Part shown: piece after piece, positions 26,311 to 35,403 of the stretch
How the letters are laid out: each line of letters starts with the position of its first letter
Numbering within the stretch: the stretch's first letter is position 1
Source of the DNA: an uncultured Lachnospiraceae bacterium
GTDB taxonomy: Bacteria > Bacillota > Clostridia > Lachnospirales > Lachnospiraceae
Assembly: GCA_910584785.1 (NCBI GenBank)
Contig: CAJUDX010000006.1
Location: 1 to 64,000 of the forward strand
DNA: 64,000 nucleotides
Direction: 5' to 3'
The notes under the pieces: model-generated
What the model saw: only the letters and a program-made list of their open reading frames with translations
What the model was told of the DNA's origin: nothing
Database searches by the model: none
Translations under genes and position numbers: made by a program

Positions 26311-27360
26311 ATGGGGAAAATGAAACAGAAAGAATATGGCGGTTATATTGAACTGGATAAGTATTCGGGGGAGGAATATTACCCGGAGGCATGGGCATTA
26401 AACAGCGGAAGAGCGGCACTTCGGCTGTTTATTCGATTGAAGGAAATTCGGAAAATCTACCTGCCTGCGTTTTGCTGTGATACGGTGCGGGAAGCGTGTA
26501 GTGCAGAGGGAATTTTATGGGAATATTATTCGGTAGATCAAGATTTTTGTCCCTGTTTATCAAAAGAACATGCGGGGAATGACTGGGTTTGTCTGGTGAA
26601 CTTTTATGGGGTGTTTGATGACGGGGAAATGCAGGCGTTTATGCAGCAGTATCCACGGCTTATCGTTGATTATACGCATGCTTTTTTTCAGCGTCCGATA
26701 AAAGGGATGAATGCTTTATACAGCTGCCGGAAGTTTTTTGGCGTGCCAGACGGGGCATATCTGGTTTTGGGGGAAGGAGAAGGCACAGAGAAAAGGGATG
26801 GACTGCGAAAGAAGAGAGGATTACCGGAGCATGTGCAGCAAGTTTATGAAAACCTGCCGCAGGATGTTTCCTTTGAACGGATGCATTTTCTTTTAGGGCG
26901 GTTTGAGTCTGGGGCTTCGTTGTTTTATCAGGAATATGCACAGAATAATGATTTTTTTGCTCATGAACCGGTAAAACGGATGTCCAAGCTTACGCACAAT
27001 CTGCTTCGCGCGGTGGATTATCCGCGTGTCCGTGAGCAGCGGACAGAAAACTTTGCGTTTCTGCATCAGCAGCTAAAGGAGAGAAATGTTTTAAACCTTC
27101 CGCCAGCAATTTCAGGAGCCTATGCCTATCCTTTTTGGTTTAACGAAGATAAGATTTCCGGGAAGGAAATTCGCAGGAAATTGATTGAGAAGCGTATTTA
27201 TATCCCTACACTGTGGCCGGAGGTGTGTTCGCTGGCAGAGGCAAGCTCACTAGAGCGGCAGATGACAGAAAATATTCTTCCGCTTCCCGTCGATCAGCGT
27301 TATGACAGGGAGGATATGAAGGCGGTCTTGGAGTGCTTGCTGGAGATATTAGAAGGCTGA
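26311..27360 (+). CDS. Divergent DegT/DnrJ-like aminotransferase
   Basis: The 349-residue protein follows the DegT aminotransferase pattern in divergent form. LNSGRAALRLF is the phosphate-loop region, LIVDYTHAFF carries the PLP-contacting Asp, and YSCRKFFGVPDGAY holds the probable Schiff-base Lys. Such enzymes make aminosugar nucleotides for surface glycans; the exact substrate is unknown. It lies alone on the plus strand and converges with the flippase gene. AAAGG precedes the ATG. The family call rests on motif order, so confidence is moderate. Confidence 0.7.
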   Translation: MGKMKQKEYGGYIELDKYSGEEYYPEAWALNSGRAALRLFIRLKEIRKIYLPAFCCDTVREACSAEGILWEYYSVDQDFCPCLSKEHAGNDWVCLVNFYGVFDDGEMQAFMQQYPRLIVDYTHAFFQRPIKGMNALYSCRKFFGVPDGAYLVLGEGEGTEKRDGLRKKRGLPEHVQQVYENLPQDVSFERMHFLLGRFESGASLFYQEYAQNNDFFAHEPVKRMSKLTHNLLRAVDYPRVREQRTENFAFLHQQLKERNVLNLPPAISGAYAYPFWFNEDKISGKEIRRKLIEKRIYIPTLWPEVCSLAEASSLERQMTENILPLPVDQRYDREDMKAVLECLLEILEG

Positions 27361-27394
27361 AAACAACTCAGGAACTTATAACAATAAGATTTTT

Positions 27395-27417
27395 AAAGGT
27401 AATTTTAACCTTTTTTT
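27395..27417. terminator. Weak terminator at the convergent gene ends
   Basis: AAAGGT (27395-27400) pairs with ACCTTT (27408-27413) and is followed by T residues. It overlaps the end of the minus-strand flippase gene. Confidence 0.45.
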
Positions 27418-28850
27418 ATTCTTTCCCGAAGAATCTCCACCAGATATGAAAAGCTTTCCAGCTTTCCCCTCCAGGAAATGCCTAGATAAAGAAGGACGCC
27501 CAGAATAACCTGTCCAGCAAGGCCTGCGATTCCCGCAGGAAGGAATTTTCCGGCGATATATACACTTATCCCCATGGCAGCAGATGTAAGCAGTGCAGGG
27601 AGGATGTCTTTCCAGAGTTTTCCGATGGAATAGTTTAAAAGCCGTTGGTTGGGCCATGCATTGATAAAGGTGCAAATAAAGTCCCCGCAGGCCTTCCACG
27701 CGATAAAGGTAAGCGGGCCGCAGCGCAGACTGAAAAGGAGAATCAGCACACCAACCATTTTTTTTAGGATTTCCAGCTTTAAAAAGACATCGCTTCTTCC
27801 CATGGCGTTTAACGCCTGGAGGTTAGCGATATCCATGGGCCAGACAGCATAGGCGAGGCAGGAAATCTGAAGGAAGGGGACGCAGGCTGACCATTTTGAA
27901 CCAAGAAGAACAAGAACCAGGTTATCTGCCGAGGCGGCAAGCCCTGCCATCATGGGAAAGACCAGAAAAACACTGATTTTAATTGCCCGCTGAAGCATGT
28001 GGCGCACCTGTTCGGGGTGGGTCTGGTGGGCGGAAAGGGCAGGGAGCATCACGGACTGGATGGCTGTACCGAGGTTAGTGACAATTAACTTGGGAAACTG
28101 TTCTCCGCGGCTGTAGACGCCTAAGGTGTTGCCGTCATAAATTTTTCCCACGACAAGGCCGTAGAGGTTCATAAACAGGGTGTCGATCAGGGAGGCGCAG
28201 AGAAGTTTCCAGCCAAATTGAAACATGGATTTTATTCGTTCCAGGGCGAATATCCGCTTCGGACGCCAGGGGATGGTGAAAAACAGAACCAGAACCAGGG
28301 TTAAATAGTAAAAAAGCTGCTGTCCCGCAAGCGCCCATACGCCAAAACCTGCGCCAGCCATCACTACGCCCACAGTGCCAGAAATGATAGCAGCGGCTAC
28401 CGTGGAGATACAAAGCCCCTTAAACTGCATCTGCCGGGAAATGTAGGCGGTCTGTACGGAAATTACCGCTCCGGGAAAGAGGACGAGGGAAAGCACACGG
28501 ATAATTGTGGTCAGTTCCGGGTTGGCATAAAAGCGGGAAATAACGGGCGAGCCATAAAAGAGCAGGGTGTAGATTACAGCAGCAGTTATGAGGTTGATGA
28601 AAAAAACGGACGAATAATCGCGCTCATCGGCATGCTGCTTTTGAATTAATGCCGTGCCAAAGCCGTTCTGGACGATAACATTGGCAATCGTGACGAAGAT
28701 AAGCACCAGGTTGATGATGCCGTATTCTTCCGGGGAGAGCAGGCGGGCCAGGAGAATGGAGATAATAAACTGTATTCCCTGAGAGCCGCCATTTTCCATG
28801 ACTTTCCAAAATAAGCCATTTAAAACTTTATTCTTTGTTCCGTCTGCCAT
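27405..28850 (-). CDS. Polysaccharide flippase (Wzx-like, MOP superfamily)
   Basis: The 481-residue protein has about 12-14 membrane segments. The N-terminal GSQGIQFIISILLARLLSPE stretch (about residue 20) is typical of Wzx/RfbX-type lipid-linked oligosaccharide flippases. ATG 28850 is chosen because GGAAAGG precedes it; the frame extends to a TTG at 28952 that overlaps the upstream gene. It is the last gene of the minus-strand glycan block. A second flippase lies at 42.7 kb. Confidence 0.88.
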   Translation of the reverse strand: MADGTKNKVLNGLFWKVMENGGSQGIQFIISILLARLLSPEEYGIINLVLIFVTIANVIVQNGFGTALIQKQHADERDYSSVFFINLITAAVIYTLLFYGSPVISRFYANPELTTIIRVLSLVLFPGAVISVQTAYISRQMQFKGLCISTVAAAIISGTVGVVMAGAGFGVWALAGQQLFYYLTLVLVLFFTIPWRPKRIFALERIKSMFQFGWKLLCASLIDTLFMNLYGLVVGKIYDGNTLGVYSRGEQFPKLIVTNLGTAIQSVMLPALSAHQTHPEQVRHMLQRAIKISVFLVFPMMAGLAASADNLVLVLLGSKWSACVPFLQISCLAYAVWPMDIANLQALNAMGRSDVFLKLEILKKMVGVLILLFSLRCGPLTFIAWKACGDFICTFINAWPNQRLLNYSIGKLWKDILPALLTSAAMGISVYIAGKFLPAGIAGLAGQVILGVLLYLGISWRGKLESFSYLVEILRERIKKG

Positions 28851-28932
28851 AAATTTTTTATCCTTTCCAAAATCTGCTGCCAGTGTAGTGCCTAGGTCGG
28901 CTTTTTCCAAATTCGCGGTCGTGCCGATAGGC

Positions 28933-31038
28933 TTATATTCTCTCTTTTCCAAACACCAGTCGGCGAACCAGAGTAAACAGACCTGGTGCAGTCACTTCAA
29001 AACGGATAAGCAGCCGTGTGCGCAGGGGCAGTTCCCGGTAGAAGGTACGATAGCCGGGAAGCAGGGCTTTATCGTATTCCTTGACATTTAACAGGGTGAG
29101 AAAGTCCATCCGGCGGCAGGCGCGTTCGATGGCTGTGTCGTATTTTCCCCCGGTTTCTCTGGAAAATGCCCGGTACATTTCTTTCATTGCATTGTGATGG
29201 TCGATCAGGTTTTGCTTATAATTTCCTTCCTTCATTAATGCGCTCCAGGAGGTGGTTACGCCCTGGCGGTAGACGGACATTTTTCGATCCAGGTAATAGA
29301 CGGTTCCTTTGGCTGCCATATGAAGCTGAATCGGAATATCGCCTACTGGGCTGGTATAGTAGTAATCCTGCAGATCATGAGTATATTCTGTTCTGAACAT
29401 CAGGGAAGCCGTGGGGTAATTGAACATTTTGTCGATAACTTTTTCTGTGGGGATAATGCAGTCCTTTTTATAAGGGCGAATCTCCATTAATTGAACGGCT
29501 TTTTGGGCGGTTTCAATCTGGGCAGCATGTAAGCACATGGCACATTCCGGGTGGGCTTCCATGTAATCAACCTGTAACTGCAGTTTGTTTTCATCTGTCC
29601 AGTAATCGTCGCCGTCGCACATTGCCGAATATTTTCCCTTTGCCCTGGGGTAGTTGAAAAAGCCCTCGACATTGTATTTTCCCTGGGAATATTGGTTTTC
29701 TTCCGGGAAATAGGGTTTGATGATATCTGGGTATCTCCTGGCATAGTCAAGGATAATTTCCCGTGTGTTGTCGGTTGATACATCGTCATAAACTAAGATT
29801 TCAAATTTAAAATTGGTTTTCTGCATCAGGTAGCTGTCTAAGGACTGGGCAATGTAAGGGCCGTGATTATAGGCTACACAGCTGATGCTGACCATGATTT
29901 CTTCCTGAGGACGGTCAACAGGATTTTGGCTGATGGCTGGATTCAAATTTTGCTCCTTCTCTTTCTTTTCATTTTTATGGTGTTCTTTCTGTTGGACAGT
30001 CATTGCCTCTTTTAAGGTGCTTCTTTGTTTTCCGTACAAGCAGAGACAGAGCCAGTGATACAGGCGGCATTGTCCACGGGATAAGAGGGCCTTAGCTACC
30101 CGGTTTTTAAGGCCTTTTGGCTGAATATGGGAGAGGAGTTCTCTCATCTCCTGGCGGGTGCTAAGCTGGCGAATTTCATCTAAACACGCTTTATTTGTTT
30201 TTAGTGTGCGATAGTAGCTGTGTCCGGCAAAACCGCAGATATGGAAGAGCATTTCGTTTTCCATTTCCATCTGAATTTCTTTTGTGGCATCTGCGGATTC
30301 AAGGAATTTGCGCATGGCAGAAAGCAGGAGAAAGCAGCTTTCCACGCCTTCCGGGTGATAGCGGCTGATCTGGCTGTTTCCCTGGGGGTTTTGCCAATAG
30401 AAGAGGTAGCTTCCCGGAATGCAGGCAATGCGTTTGCAGAAGGTCAGGTAGCGAACGCAGAACCAGATATCTTCATTGATAGAAAAATCTTCGGGGTAAC
30501 AGAGGTGATTCTGGCGGATCAGCTCAGTGGAAAACAGCTTATTGCTCTGCGTGCGCAGAAGAAGGTTCCGGTACAGAGGAAGAAGCATTTCTTCGGCAAA
30601 AGCGTGCTGATCACCGTTCCAGGCACTTTCCAGTGCAAATACCGGACCGCTGCGCTGATCGGGAAATACATGGGAAAAGCCGCAGATTGCCGTCTGCGCA
30701 TGATTTTCCTTCACCGCAGAAAGTAAGTCGCGTGCCATATCGGGGTGGATGTAGTCGTCGCCGTCAATCAGCAAAAGCCATTGTCCAGTCATGGCGTCCA
30801 TGCCTGCGTTCCGGGCGCTGGCGACACCGCCGTTTTGCTGGTGAAGCACCTTAATCCGGGGATCGGACTGGGCTGCCTGTGTGCAGATATCCAGAGAATG
30901 ATCCGTGGACCCGTCATCTACCAGAATGATTTCCAGATTTTGGTAACTTTGCTGCTGCAATGAACGGATGCAGCGGGGAAGGTAGTTTTCTGTATTATAA
31001 ACAGGCACGACAATAGAAATCAAATCCTGGGCAGGCAT
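28933..31038 (-). CDS. Two-domain GT2 glycosyltransferase
   Basis: The 701-residue protein joins two family-2 GT-A domains. Domain 1 begins ISIVVPVYNTENYL with VDDGSTD and LIDGDDYIHPD (residues 1-240). Domain 2 starts near 375 with VSISCVAYNHGPYI, YDDVSTDNT and MCDGDDYWTDE. A basic linker (HHKNEKKEKEQ) joins them. Such bifunctional enzymes can add two sugars in sequence. AGGAGG lies before the ATG. It overlaps the flippase's longer frame. Confidence 0.9.
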   Translation of the reverse strand: MPAQDLISIVVPVYNTENYLPRCIRSLQQQSYQNLEIILVDDGSTDHSLDICTQAAQSDPRIKVLHQQNGGVASARNAGMDAMTGQWLLLIDGDDYIHPDMARDLLSAVKENHAQTAICGFSHVFPDQRSGPVFALESAWNGDQHAFAEEMLLPLYRNLLLRTQSNKLFSTELIRQNHLCYPEDFSINEDIWFCVRYLTFCKRIACIPGSYLFYWQNPQGNSQISRYHPEGVESCFLLLSAMRKFLESADATKEIQMEMENEMLFHICGFAGHSYYRTLKTNKACLDEIRQLSTRQEMRELLSHIQPKGLKNRVAKALLSRGQCRLYHWLCLCLYGKQRSTLKEAMTVQQKEHHKNEKKEKEQNLNPAISQNPVDRPQEEIMVSISCVAYNHGPYIAQSLDSYLMQKTNFKFEILVYDDVSTDNTREIILDYARRYPDIIKPYFPEENQYSQGKYNVEGFFNYPRAKGKYSAMCDGDDYWTDENKLQLQVDYMEAHPECAMCLHAAQIETAQKAVQLMEIRPYKKDCIIPTEKVIDKMFNYPTASLMFRTEYTHDLQDYYYTSPVGDIPIQLHMAAKGTVYYLDRKMSVYRQGVTTSWSALMKEGNYKQNLIDHHNAMKEMYRAFSRETGGKYDTAIERACRRMDFLTLLNVKEYDKALLPGYRTFYRELPLRTRLLIRFEVTAPGLFTLVRRLVFGKERI

Positions 31039-31152
31039 GGTTTTGTCCTCCTATGCTAAAACGTTTTTTATTCTCGCAGTCCAGCCTGTAAGCTGCGCCG
31101 TAAAAAATACTGATGCTAAATATGATGGAATAGACCAATTCAAGTGAAACAA

Positions 31153-32091
31153 TTATCGCAGGCAAACGATTTTTTCATAGAGCCAGATTTCCAGGTGAAT
31201 GGCCTGGAAGAATAGTTTTGCTGCCAGGTATTGTATTGGGTTAATATGCAGGTAATGCTGATAGTAATACATACAGCTTTGGTTGCGCAGCTGTTGGCGT
31301 TCCCATGTTTTTTGATAGGTTTGGGAAATGCTGGTCGAATGGAGGTGGTGGTAGGAATGGGTGAGAAGTAATGCGCTGCGGTATCCTGCTTTTTGCATCC
31401 GGCAGCCCAGAACGGCTTCTTCCTGATAGAGAAATAAACCTTCATCGTAGCCGCCGCACTCCATCATTTTTTGCGCGTCAACCATAAGTAAAGACCCATG
31501 AACAGCATCCACATAAACCGCTTTTTTATGATGAAAGTACCATTCGGGATACTCTAAAAGTTTTCGGAATACCCGGCGGCAAATCGGCCCACAGCGTGCC
31601 AGCTCCCGCCAGAAACCATACAAAGGCCATCCATTTCGCTGTTTTCCAAACACTGGATCGTGCATACAGGAAGAGAGCACGCCAAGCTCTGGATGGCGTT
31701 CAAACAAACGGAGCATTTTTTGGATTAACTGTTCAGAAAAATCCACGTCGGGGTTGGCAACCAGTACATAATCTATGTGCAGGACCTGATAAGAATAACG
31801 AATCCCTACATTGTTTCCAGCACCATAGCCTCCATTTTTGGGGGCAGACAGGACAATGATTTTTTCATTTAGTTTCTGCGCCAGTGCTTGAAGCTGTGCT
31901 AATGAGTTATCTGTAGAGCAATTGTCTACCAGGACAATCGCATCAAAAACGGTATAGTGATAGATTTTTTGAACCAGTTTTTCTACGGTGGCAGCATCAT
32001 TATAATTTAAAATGACGCAGCTTGTCCGTGTGTTTTTTGGGAGATGATTGTTTGCTTGTTTTTGTTTAATTATATCCTTTTCTTCGTTCAT
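31153..32091 (-). CDS. GT2 glycosyltransferase, rhamnosyltransferase-like
   Basis: The 312-residue protein has CVILNYNDAATV, VDNCSTDNS and the donor motif VANPDVDFS, then AVHGSLLMVDA and YDEGLFLYQEE. The pattern resembles rhamnosyltransferases of surface polysaccharide loci, fitting the rml genes. The donor is not proven. GAGGATAGGGGA precedes the ATG, and the GT8 gene lies 4 bases upstream, so the two are probably co-translated. Confidence 0.85.
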   Translation of the reverse strand: MNEEKDIIKQKQANNHLPKNTRTSCVILNYNDAATVEKLVQKIYHYTVFDAIVLVDNCSTDNSLAQLQALAQKLNEKIIVLSAPKNGGYGAGNNVGIRYSYQVLHIDYVLVANPDVDFSEQLIQKMLRLFERHPELGVLSSCMHDPVFGKQRNGWPLYGFWRELARCGPICRRVFRKLLEYPEWYFHHKKAVYVDAVHGSLLMVDAQKMMECGGYDEGLFLYQEEAVLGCRMQKAGYRSALLLTHSYHHLHSTSISQTYQKTWERQQLRNQSCMYYYQHYLHINPIQYLAAKLFFQAIHLEIWLYEKIVCLR

Positions 32092-32095
32092 TCCC

Positions 32096-33079
32096 CTATC
32101 CTCTTTTTCGATTTTCCACTGCCTTCATCCCAAATTTTTTGCTGATCCACCAGCGCACGGCGGGGAAGAACCAGGTAATCCAGTCCATCATATGGTAGGC
32201 AAAAAGATAGATTTTCTGTTTTCCATCCCCTTCTTTTTTCGTTCCCTGCCAGGGCGTCATGGCGAGGTATTGCTCATAAGCCCTGCGGTAATGGTTTAAA
32301 TTCCCGGCCTTCCATGGGCGTTCATCTCCGGCAAAATGAAGGATGACAGGGTGAACTTTTGCCTGTCTGAAATTTTTTTCCGATACAACGCGGTAAGATG
32401 GGGAGTGGTCAGTCAAAGCCTGGTATCGGAAGTAGCGATAGTTGGTAAAGAAGTTATAGCGGGGAGAAAGTACCCGGATGTTTCCTTTTAGAGTGCCGTT
32501 CAGGATATCCTGGTCGCACCCGAAGGTATGTCCTCCAAGGCCCTGATAAAAGGCAAGAAGCCTTTCTTCAACATGTTCTTTTCGCCAGGTTTCCAAGTCG
32601 ATAAGCAGTACCCCGGCATTAAAATAAGGGTCATTTTCCCTTAATCCCAGTGCCGGTTTAAGGGAAGAATAAATGGTCGGCTCAAGTACTGCGCCCATGA
32701 TATTTCCCCGCAGATTCAGGTGATAAAGCTTTTTTAGCGATCCGAGAACGACGGTGTCACAGTCCAGGTACAGCACCCGATGGACATCTTCGGGAAGCAT
32801 CGTGCCGATAAACAGACGGCTCATTGTGCTGATATCAAAGCCGCCTGTTTCGATGGCATAGGGAAATTTTTCCTGGAGGTTTCCCATAGGAATAAAGATG
32901 ATCTCCCGCGCATAGCGCTGGGCAATCATGGACAGTTTTTCCTTATTTTCCTGGCTGAGATTAACCGACAGAATAAAAACACGGATACGGTCGGCAACCT
33001 GGTTATGGTCCATCAGCGAGCACATGGATACTGCCAGATGCCGGGCATAATTGTCATTAGAAGCAAAAACCACGTCCAT
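32096..33079 (-). CDS. GT8 family glycosyltransferase
   Basis: The 327-residue protein starts at ATG 33079, with GGAGGG 6 bases upstream; the longer frame adds only shadow residues. It begins MDVVFASNDNYARHLAVSMC and has the metal-binding DCD (106-108) in LYLDCDTVVLGS, NAGVLLIDLETW, FGCDQDILN and HFAGDERPW. These are hallmarks of GT8 galactosyl- or glucosyltransferases. It belongs to the minus-strand glycan block. Confidence 0.92.
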   Translation of the reverse strand: MDVVFASNDNYARHLAVSMCSLMDHNQVADRIRVFILSVNLSQENKEKLSMIAQRYAREIIFIPMGNLQEKFPYAIETGGFDISTMSRLFIGTMLPEDVHRVLYLDCDTVVLGSLKKLYHLNLRGNIMGAVLEPTIYSSLKPALGLRENDPYFNAGVLLIDLETWRKEHVEERLLAFYQGLGGHTFGCDQDILNGTLKGNIRVLSPRYNFFTNYRYFRYQALTDHSPSYRVVSEKNFRQAKVHPVILHFAGDERPWKAGNLNHYRRAYEQYLAMTPWQGTKKEGDGKQKIYLFAYHMMDWITWFFPAVRWWISKKFGMKAVENRKRG

Positions 33080-33119
33080 AAATAACCCTCCATTTCTTTG
33101 ATAAAGTATGCTTGGAAAA

Positions 33120-34223
33120 TCAAGATCCAAATTCCTTTTCCGCTGCCTGCATGGCAGAGGCAATGACCTTATCCATATCATAGTATTTATACTCGCCCAG
33201 GCGACCGCCAAAGCATACCTTCTCTTCTTTTTGGGCCAGTTCCTTGTAGCTTTGGTAAAGTGCCTGGTTTTTGGCGTCATTGACCGGATAATAGGGCTCC
33301 ATTCCTTCCTGCCAGTCGACAGGATATTCGCGGGTAATTACTGTTTTTGGCTGTGTACCAAAGGCAAAGTGCTTATGCTCGATGATCCGAGTATAAGGCA
33401 CTTCCCTTGCCGTGTAATTAACGACCGCCACACCCTGGTGGTTTTCTTCATCGAGTACTTCGGTTTCAAATTTAAGGCTCCGGTATTCCAGCCTGCCAAA
33501 GCAATTGTCATAGAAGGCATCAATCATACCAGTGTAAATCACTTTATCCGCCATTGCATTATACTTTTCCCGATCTTCCAGGTAATCGACACCGGTTTTA
33601 ACATCGCATCCGTCAAAAAGCTGGTCGATGATTACATTATACCCCCCAATGGGAATTCCCTGGTATAAGTCATTAAAATAATTATTATCGTAAGTATAAC
33701 GAACCGGAAGGCGTTTAATGATAAAGGCGGGGAGATCCTTGCAGTCGCGTCCCCATTGTTTTTCTGTGTATCCCTTGACCAGTTTTTCGTAAATGTCGGT
33801 TCCCACCAGGCGGATGGCCTGCTCTTCCAGGTTTTTCGGTTCACCGGTAATGCCGGCGCGCTGCTCGTCAATCTTTGCCCTTGCCTCTGCCGGGGTGGAA
33901 ATGCCCCACATCTTGCTGAAGGTGTTCATATTAAAGGGCATATTATACATTTCTCCGCGGAAATTGGCAACCGGGCTGTTGGTGTAGCGGTTAAATTCTG
34001 CCAGACGGTTGACAAAGTCCCATACTTTACGGTCGCTGGTGTGAAAAATATGTGCCCCGTATTTGTGCACCTGAATATCTTCCATTGTTTCACAGTAAAT
34101 ATTTCCGCCCAGATGACTGCGCTTTTCCAGAACCAGGCAGGACTTTCCGGCTTTTTTGGCATACCAGGCAAAAACGCCGCTGTACAAGCCGCCGCCCACA
34201 AAAAGATAATCATACGTTTTCAT
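33120..34223 (-). CDS. glf: UDP-galactopyranose mutase
   Basis: Glf converts UDP-galactopyranose to UDP-galactofuranose with reduced FAD. The 367-residue protein has the FAD-binding GGGLYSG (10-16), LEKRSHLGGNIY, KYGAHIFHTS and YNMPFNMNTF, all typical. It implies galactofuranose in the glycan. It lies between the GT8 gene and the SGNH-like gene on the minus strand. Confidence 0.95.
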   Translation of the reverse strand: MKTYDYLFVGGGLYSGVFAWYAKKAGKSCLVLEKRSHLGGNIYCETMEDIQVHKYGAHIFHTSDRKVWDFVNRLAEFNRYTNSPVANFRGEMYNMPFNMNTFSKMWGISTPAEARAKIDEQRAGITGEPKNLEEQAIRLVGTDIYEKLVKGYTEKQWGRDCKDLPAFIIKRLPVRYTYDNNYFNDLYQGIPIGGYNVIIDQLFDGCDVKTGVDYLEDREKYNAMADKVIYTGMIDAFYDNCFGRLEYRSLKFETEVLDEENHQGVAVVNYTAREVPYTRIIEHKHFAFGTQPKTVITREYPVDWQEGMEPYYPVNDAKNQALYQSYKELAQKEEKVCFGGRLGEYKYYDMDKVIASAMQAAEKEFGS

Positions 34224-34296
34224 TGATTAAAGCCTCTCCTTTTTATATATACTGAATTGGTTTAAATGTTATGGTTTACGTTTTTGACTTTTTCTA

Positions 34297-35298
34297 TTAT
34301 CTAATCCCAATGACCTGTTCCAGGAAATCCTGGCAATTGTCCGGGGTTACATAAAGGCCAAATCCCTGGCTGATTAAATGTTCATCCTTTTTCCCGGAAA
34401 ACAGAACATCCAGGATAAGGTCGCCGACCTCTGCTTTATAGTGGCTGGTTTCCAGGTAATTATCATTATTTAATGTAATATCATTATAACCGCTGAAATT
34501 ATAAAAGCCGGTAATCTCAGCAACGCCGCGCAAAAATTCGCCATAGCCGTTTTCTACGGCCTTGGCAAAGGTTAGAGGATGCATGGGGTTAGTAAAGAGA
34601 ATAAGTTCAATTCCATGCTCATCACAAAGCTGCTTCAGCGCCCGGATTTCTTCTAATGCCTGGGGGGAACGGTTGACATAGCGCATATTCCATTCCGGCT
34701 GGGCTTGGCTCCAGTCAACGGCAGTGTGTATTCCATAGTCCAGCTCCCAGCCTGTATCATATAAATTTCTGGAATGGATAATGCTCCTTGGCATAAAGTA
34801 GGTGATTTCTAAGGACTTAACTACCATGATGGGCTCAAAATAATTTAGATAAAAATCCAGTTTTTCCCGCCGATTGACCGGATAGGGGGAACGCAGGGGA
34901 TCTTCCCGGTGAAGGATGGGATCAATGAGGAAGGAAATATTATCAATTCCCACGACAACCAATCGGGGGCGTACGCCACGTGCAAGCATTACTTCGAGAT
35001 TTTGCCGGTGCTCTTCGGGAACACCTTCAGAATAGGTCATATTGTAAAAATGGTAGCCCTCTACCTTTTCCGCGTGGATGGCAGTCACCCTGGAGGAGCC
35101 AAAGATAAAGGCGTCAAAGCGGTCAGGGTTGCGGCAAATATATTCGGTTTTAATAAAGTTTTTATTAGGTTCAATCCCATTGTCCCGGATATTGTCCACA
35201 TGAAAGACGTTATAAGGGTCGATAGCTACAGGAAAGGCAACCATAAGCAGCAGGCTCCACAGGATAAAAGGGAGCATGGTGAAAAGAAATTTTTTCAT
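34297..35298 (-). CDS. SGNH-like membrane-anchored protein, partner of MBOAT
   Basis: The 333-residue protein starts at ATG 35298 with AAGGAG 7 bases upstream. It has one N-terminal membrane segment (3-25) and an extracytoplasmic domain with IFGSSRVTAIH (FGSSR 66-70), similar to block I of SGNH hydrolase-like proteins. Such proteins pair with MBOAT acyltransferases to move acyl groups onto surface polymers, as in DltD/AlgJ-type systems. The MBOAT gene is immediately upstream. The acyl donor and acceptor are unknown. Confidence 0.75.
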   Translation of the reverse strand: MKKFLFTMLPFILWSLLLMVAFPVAIDPYNVFHVDNIRDNGIEPNKNFIKTEYICRNPDRFDAFIFGSSRVTAIHAEKVEGYHFYNMTYSEGVPEEHRQNLEVMLARGVRPRLVVVGIDNISFLIDPILHREDPLRSPYPVNRREKLDFYLNYFEPIMVVKSLEITYFMPRSIIHSRNLYDTGWELDYGIHTAVDWSQAQPEWNMRYVNRSPQALEEIRALKQLCDEHGIELILFTNPMHPLTFAKAVENGYGEFLRGVAEITGFYNFSGYNDITLNNDNYLETSHYKAEVGDLILDVLFSGKKDEHLISQGFGLYVTPDNCQDFLEQVIGIR

Positions 35299-35403
35299 AG
35301 TGTTTCTCCTTAAATACATGCCCGTGTATTAGTGTATCTGAATCATGCGGATGGATGAAATGCATGTGCAGATGCACTCCAGGAAAATCTGCCGGGCAGG
35401 TGC

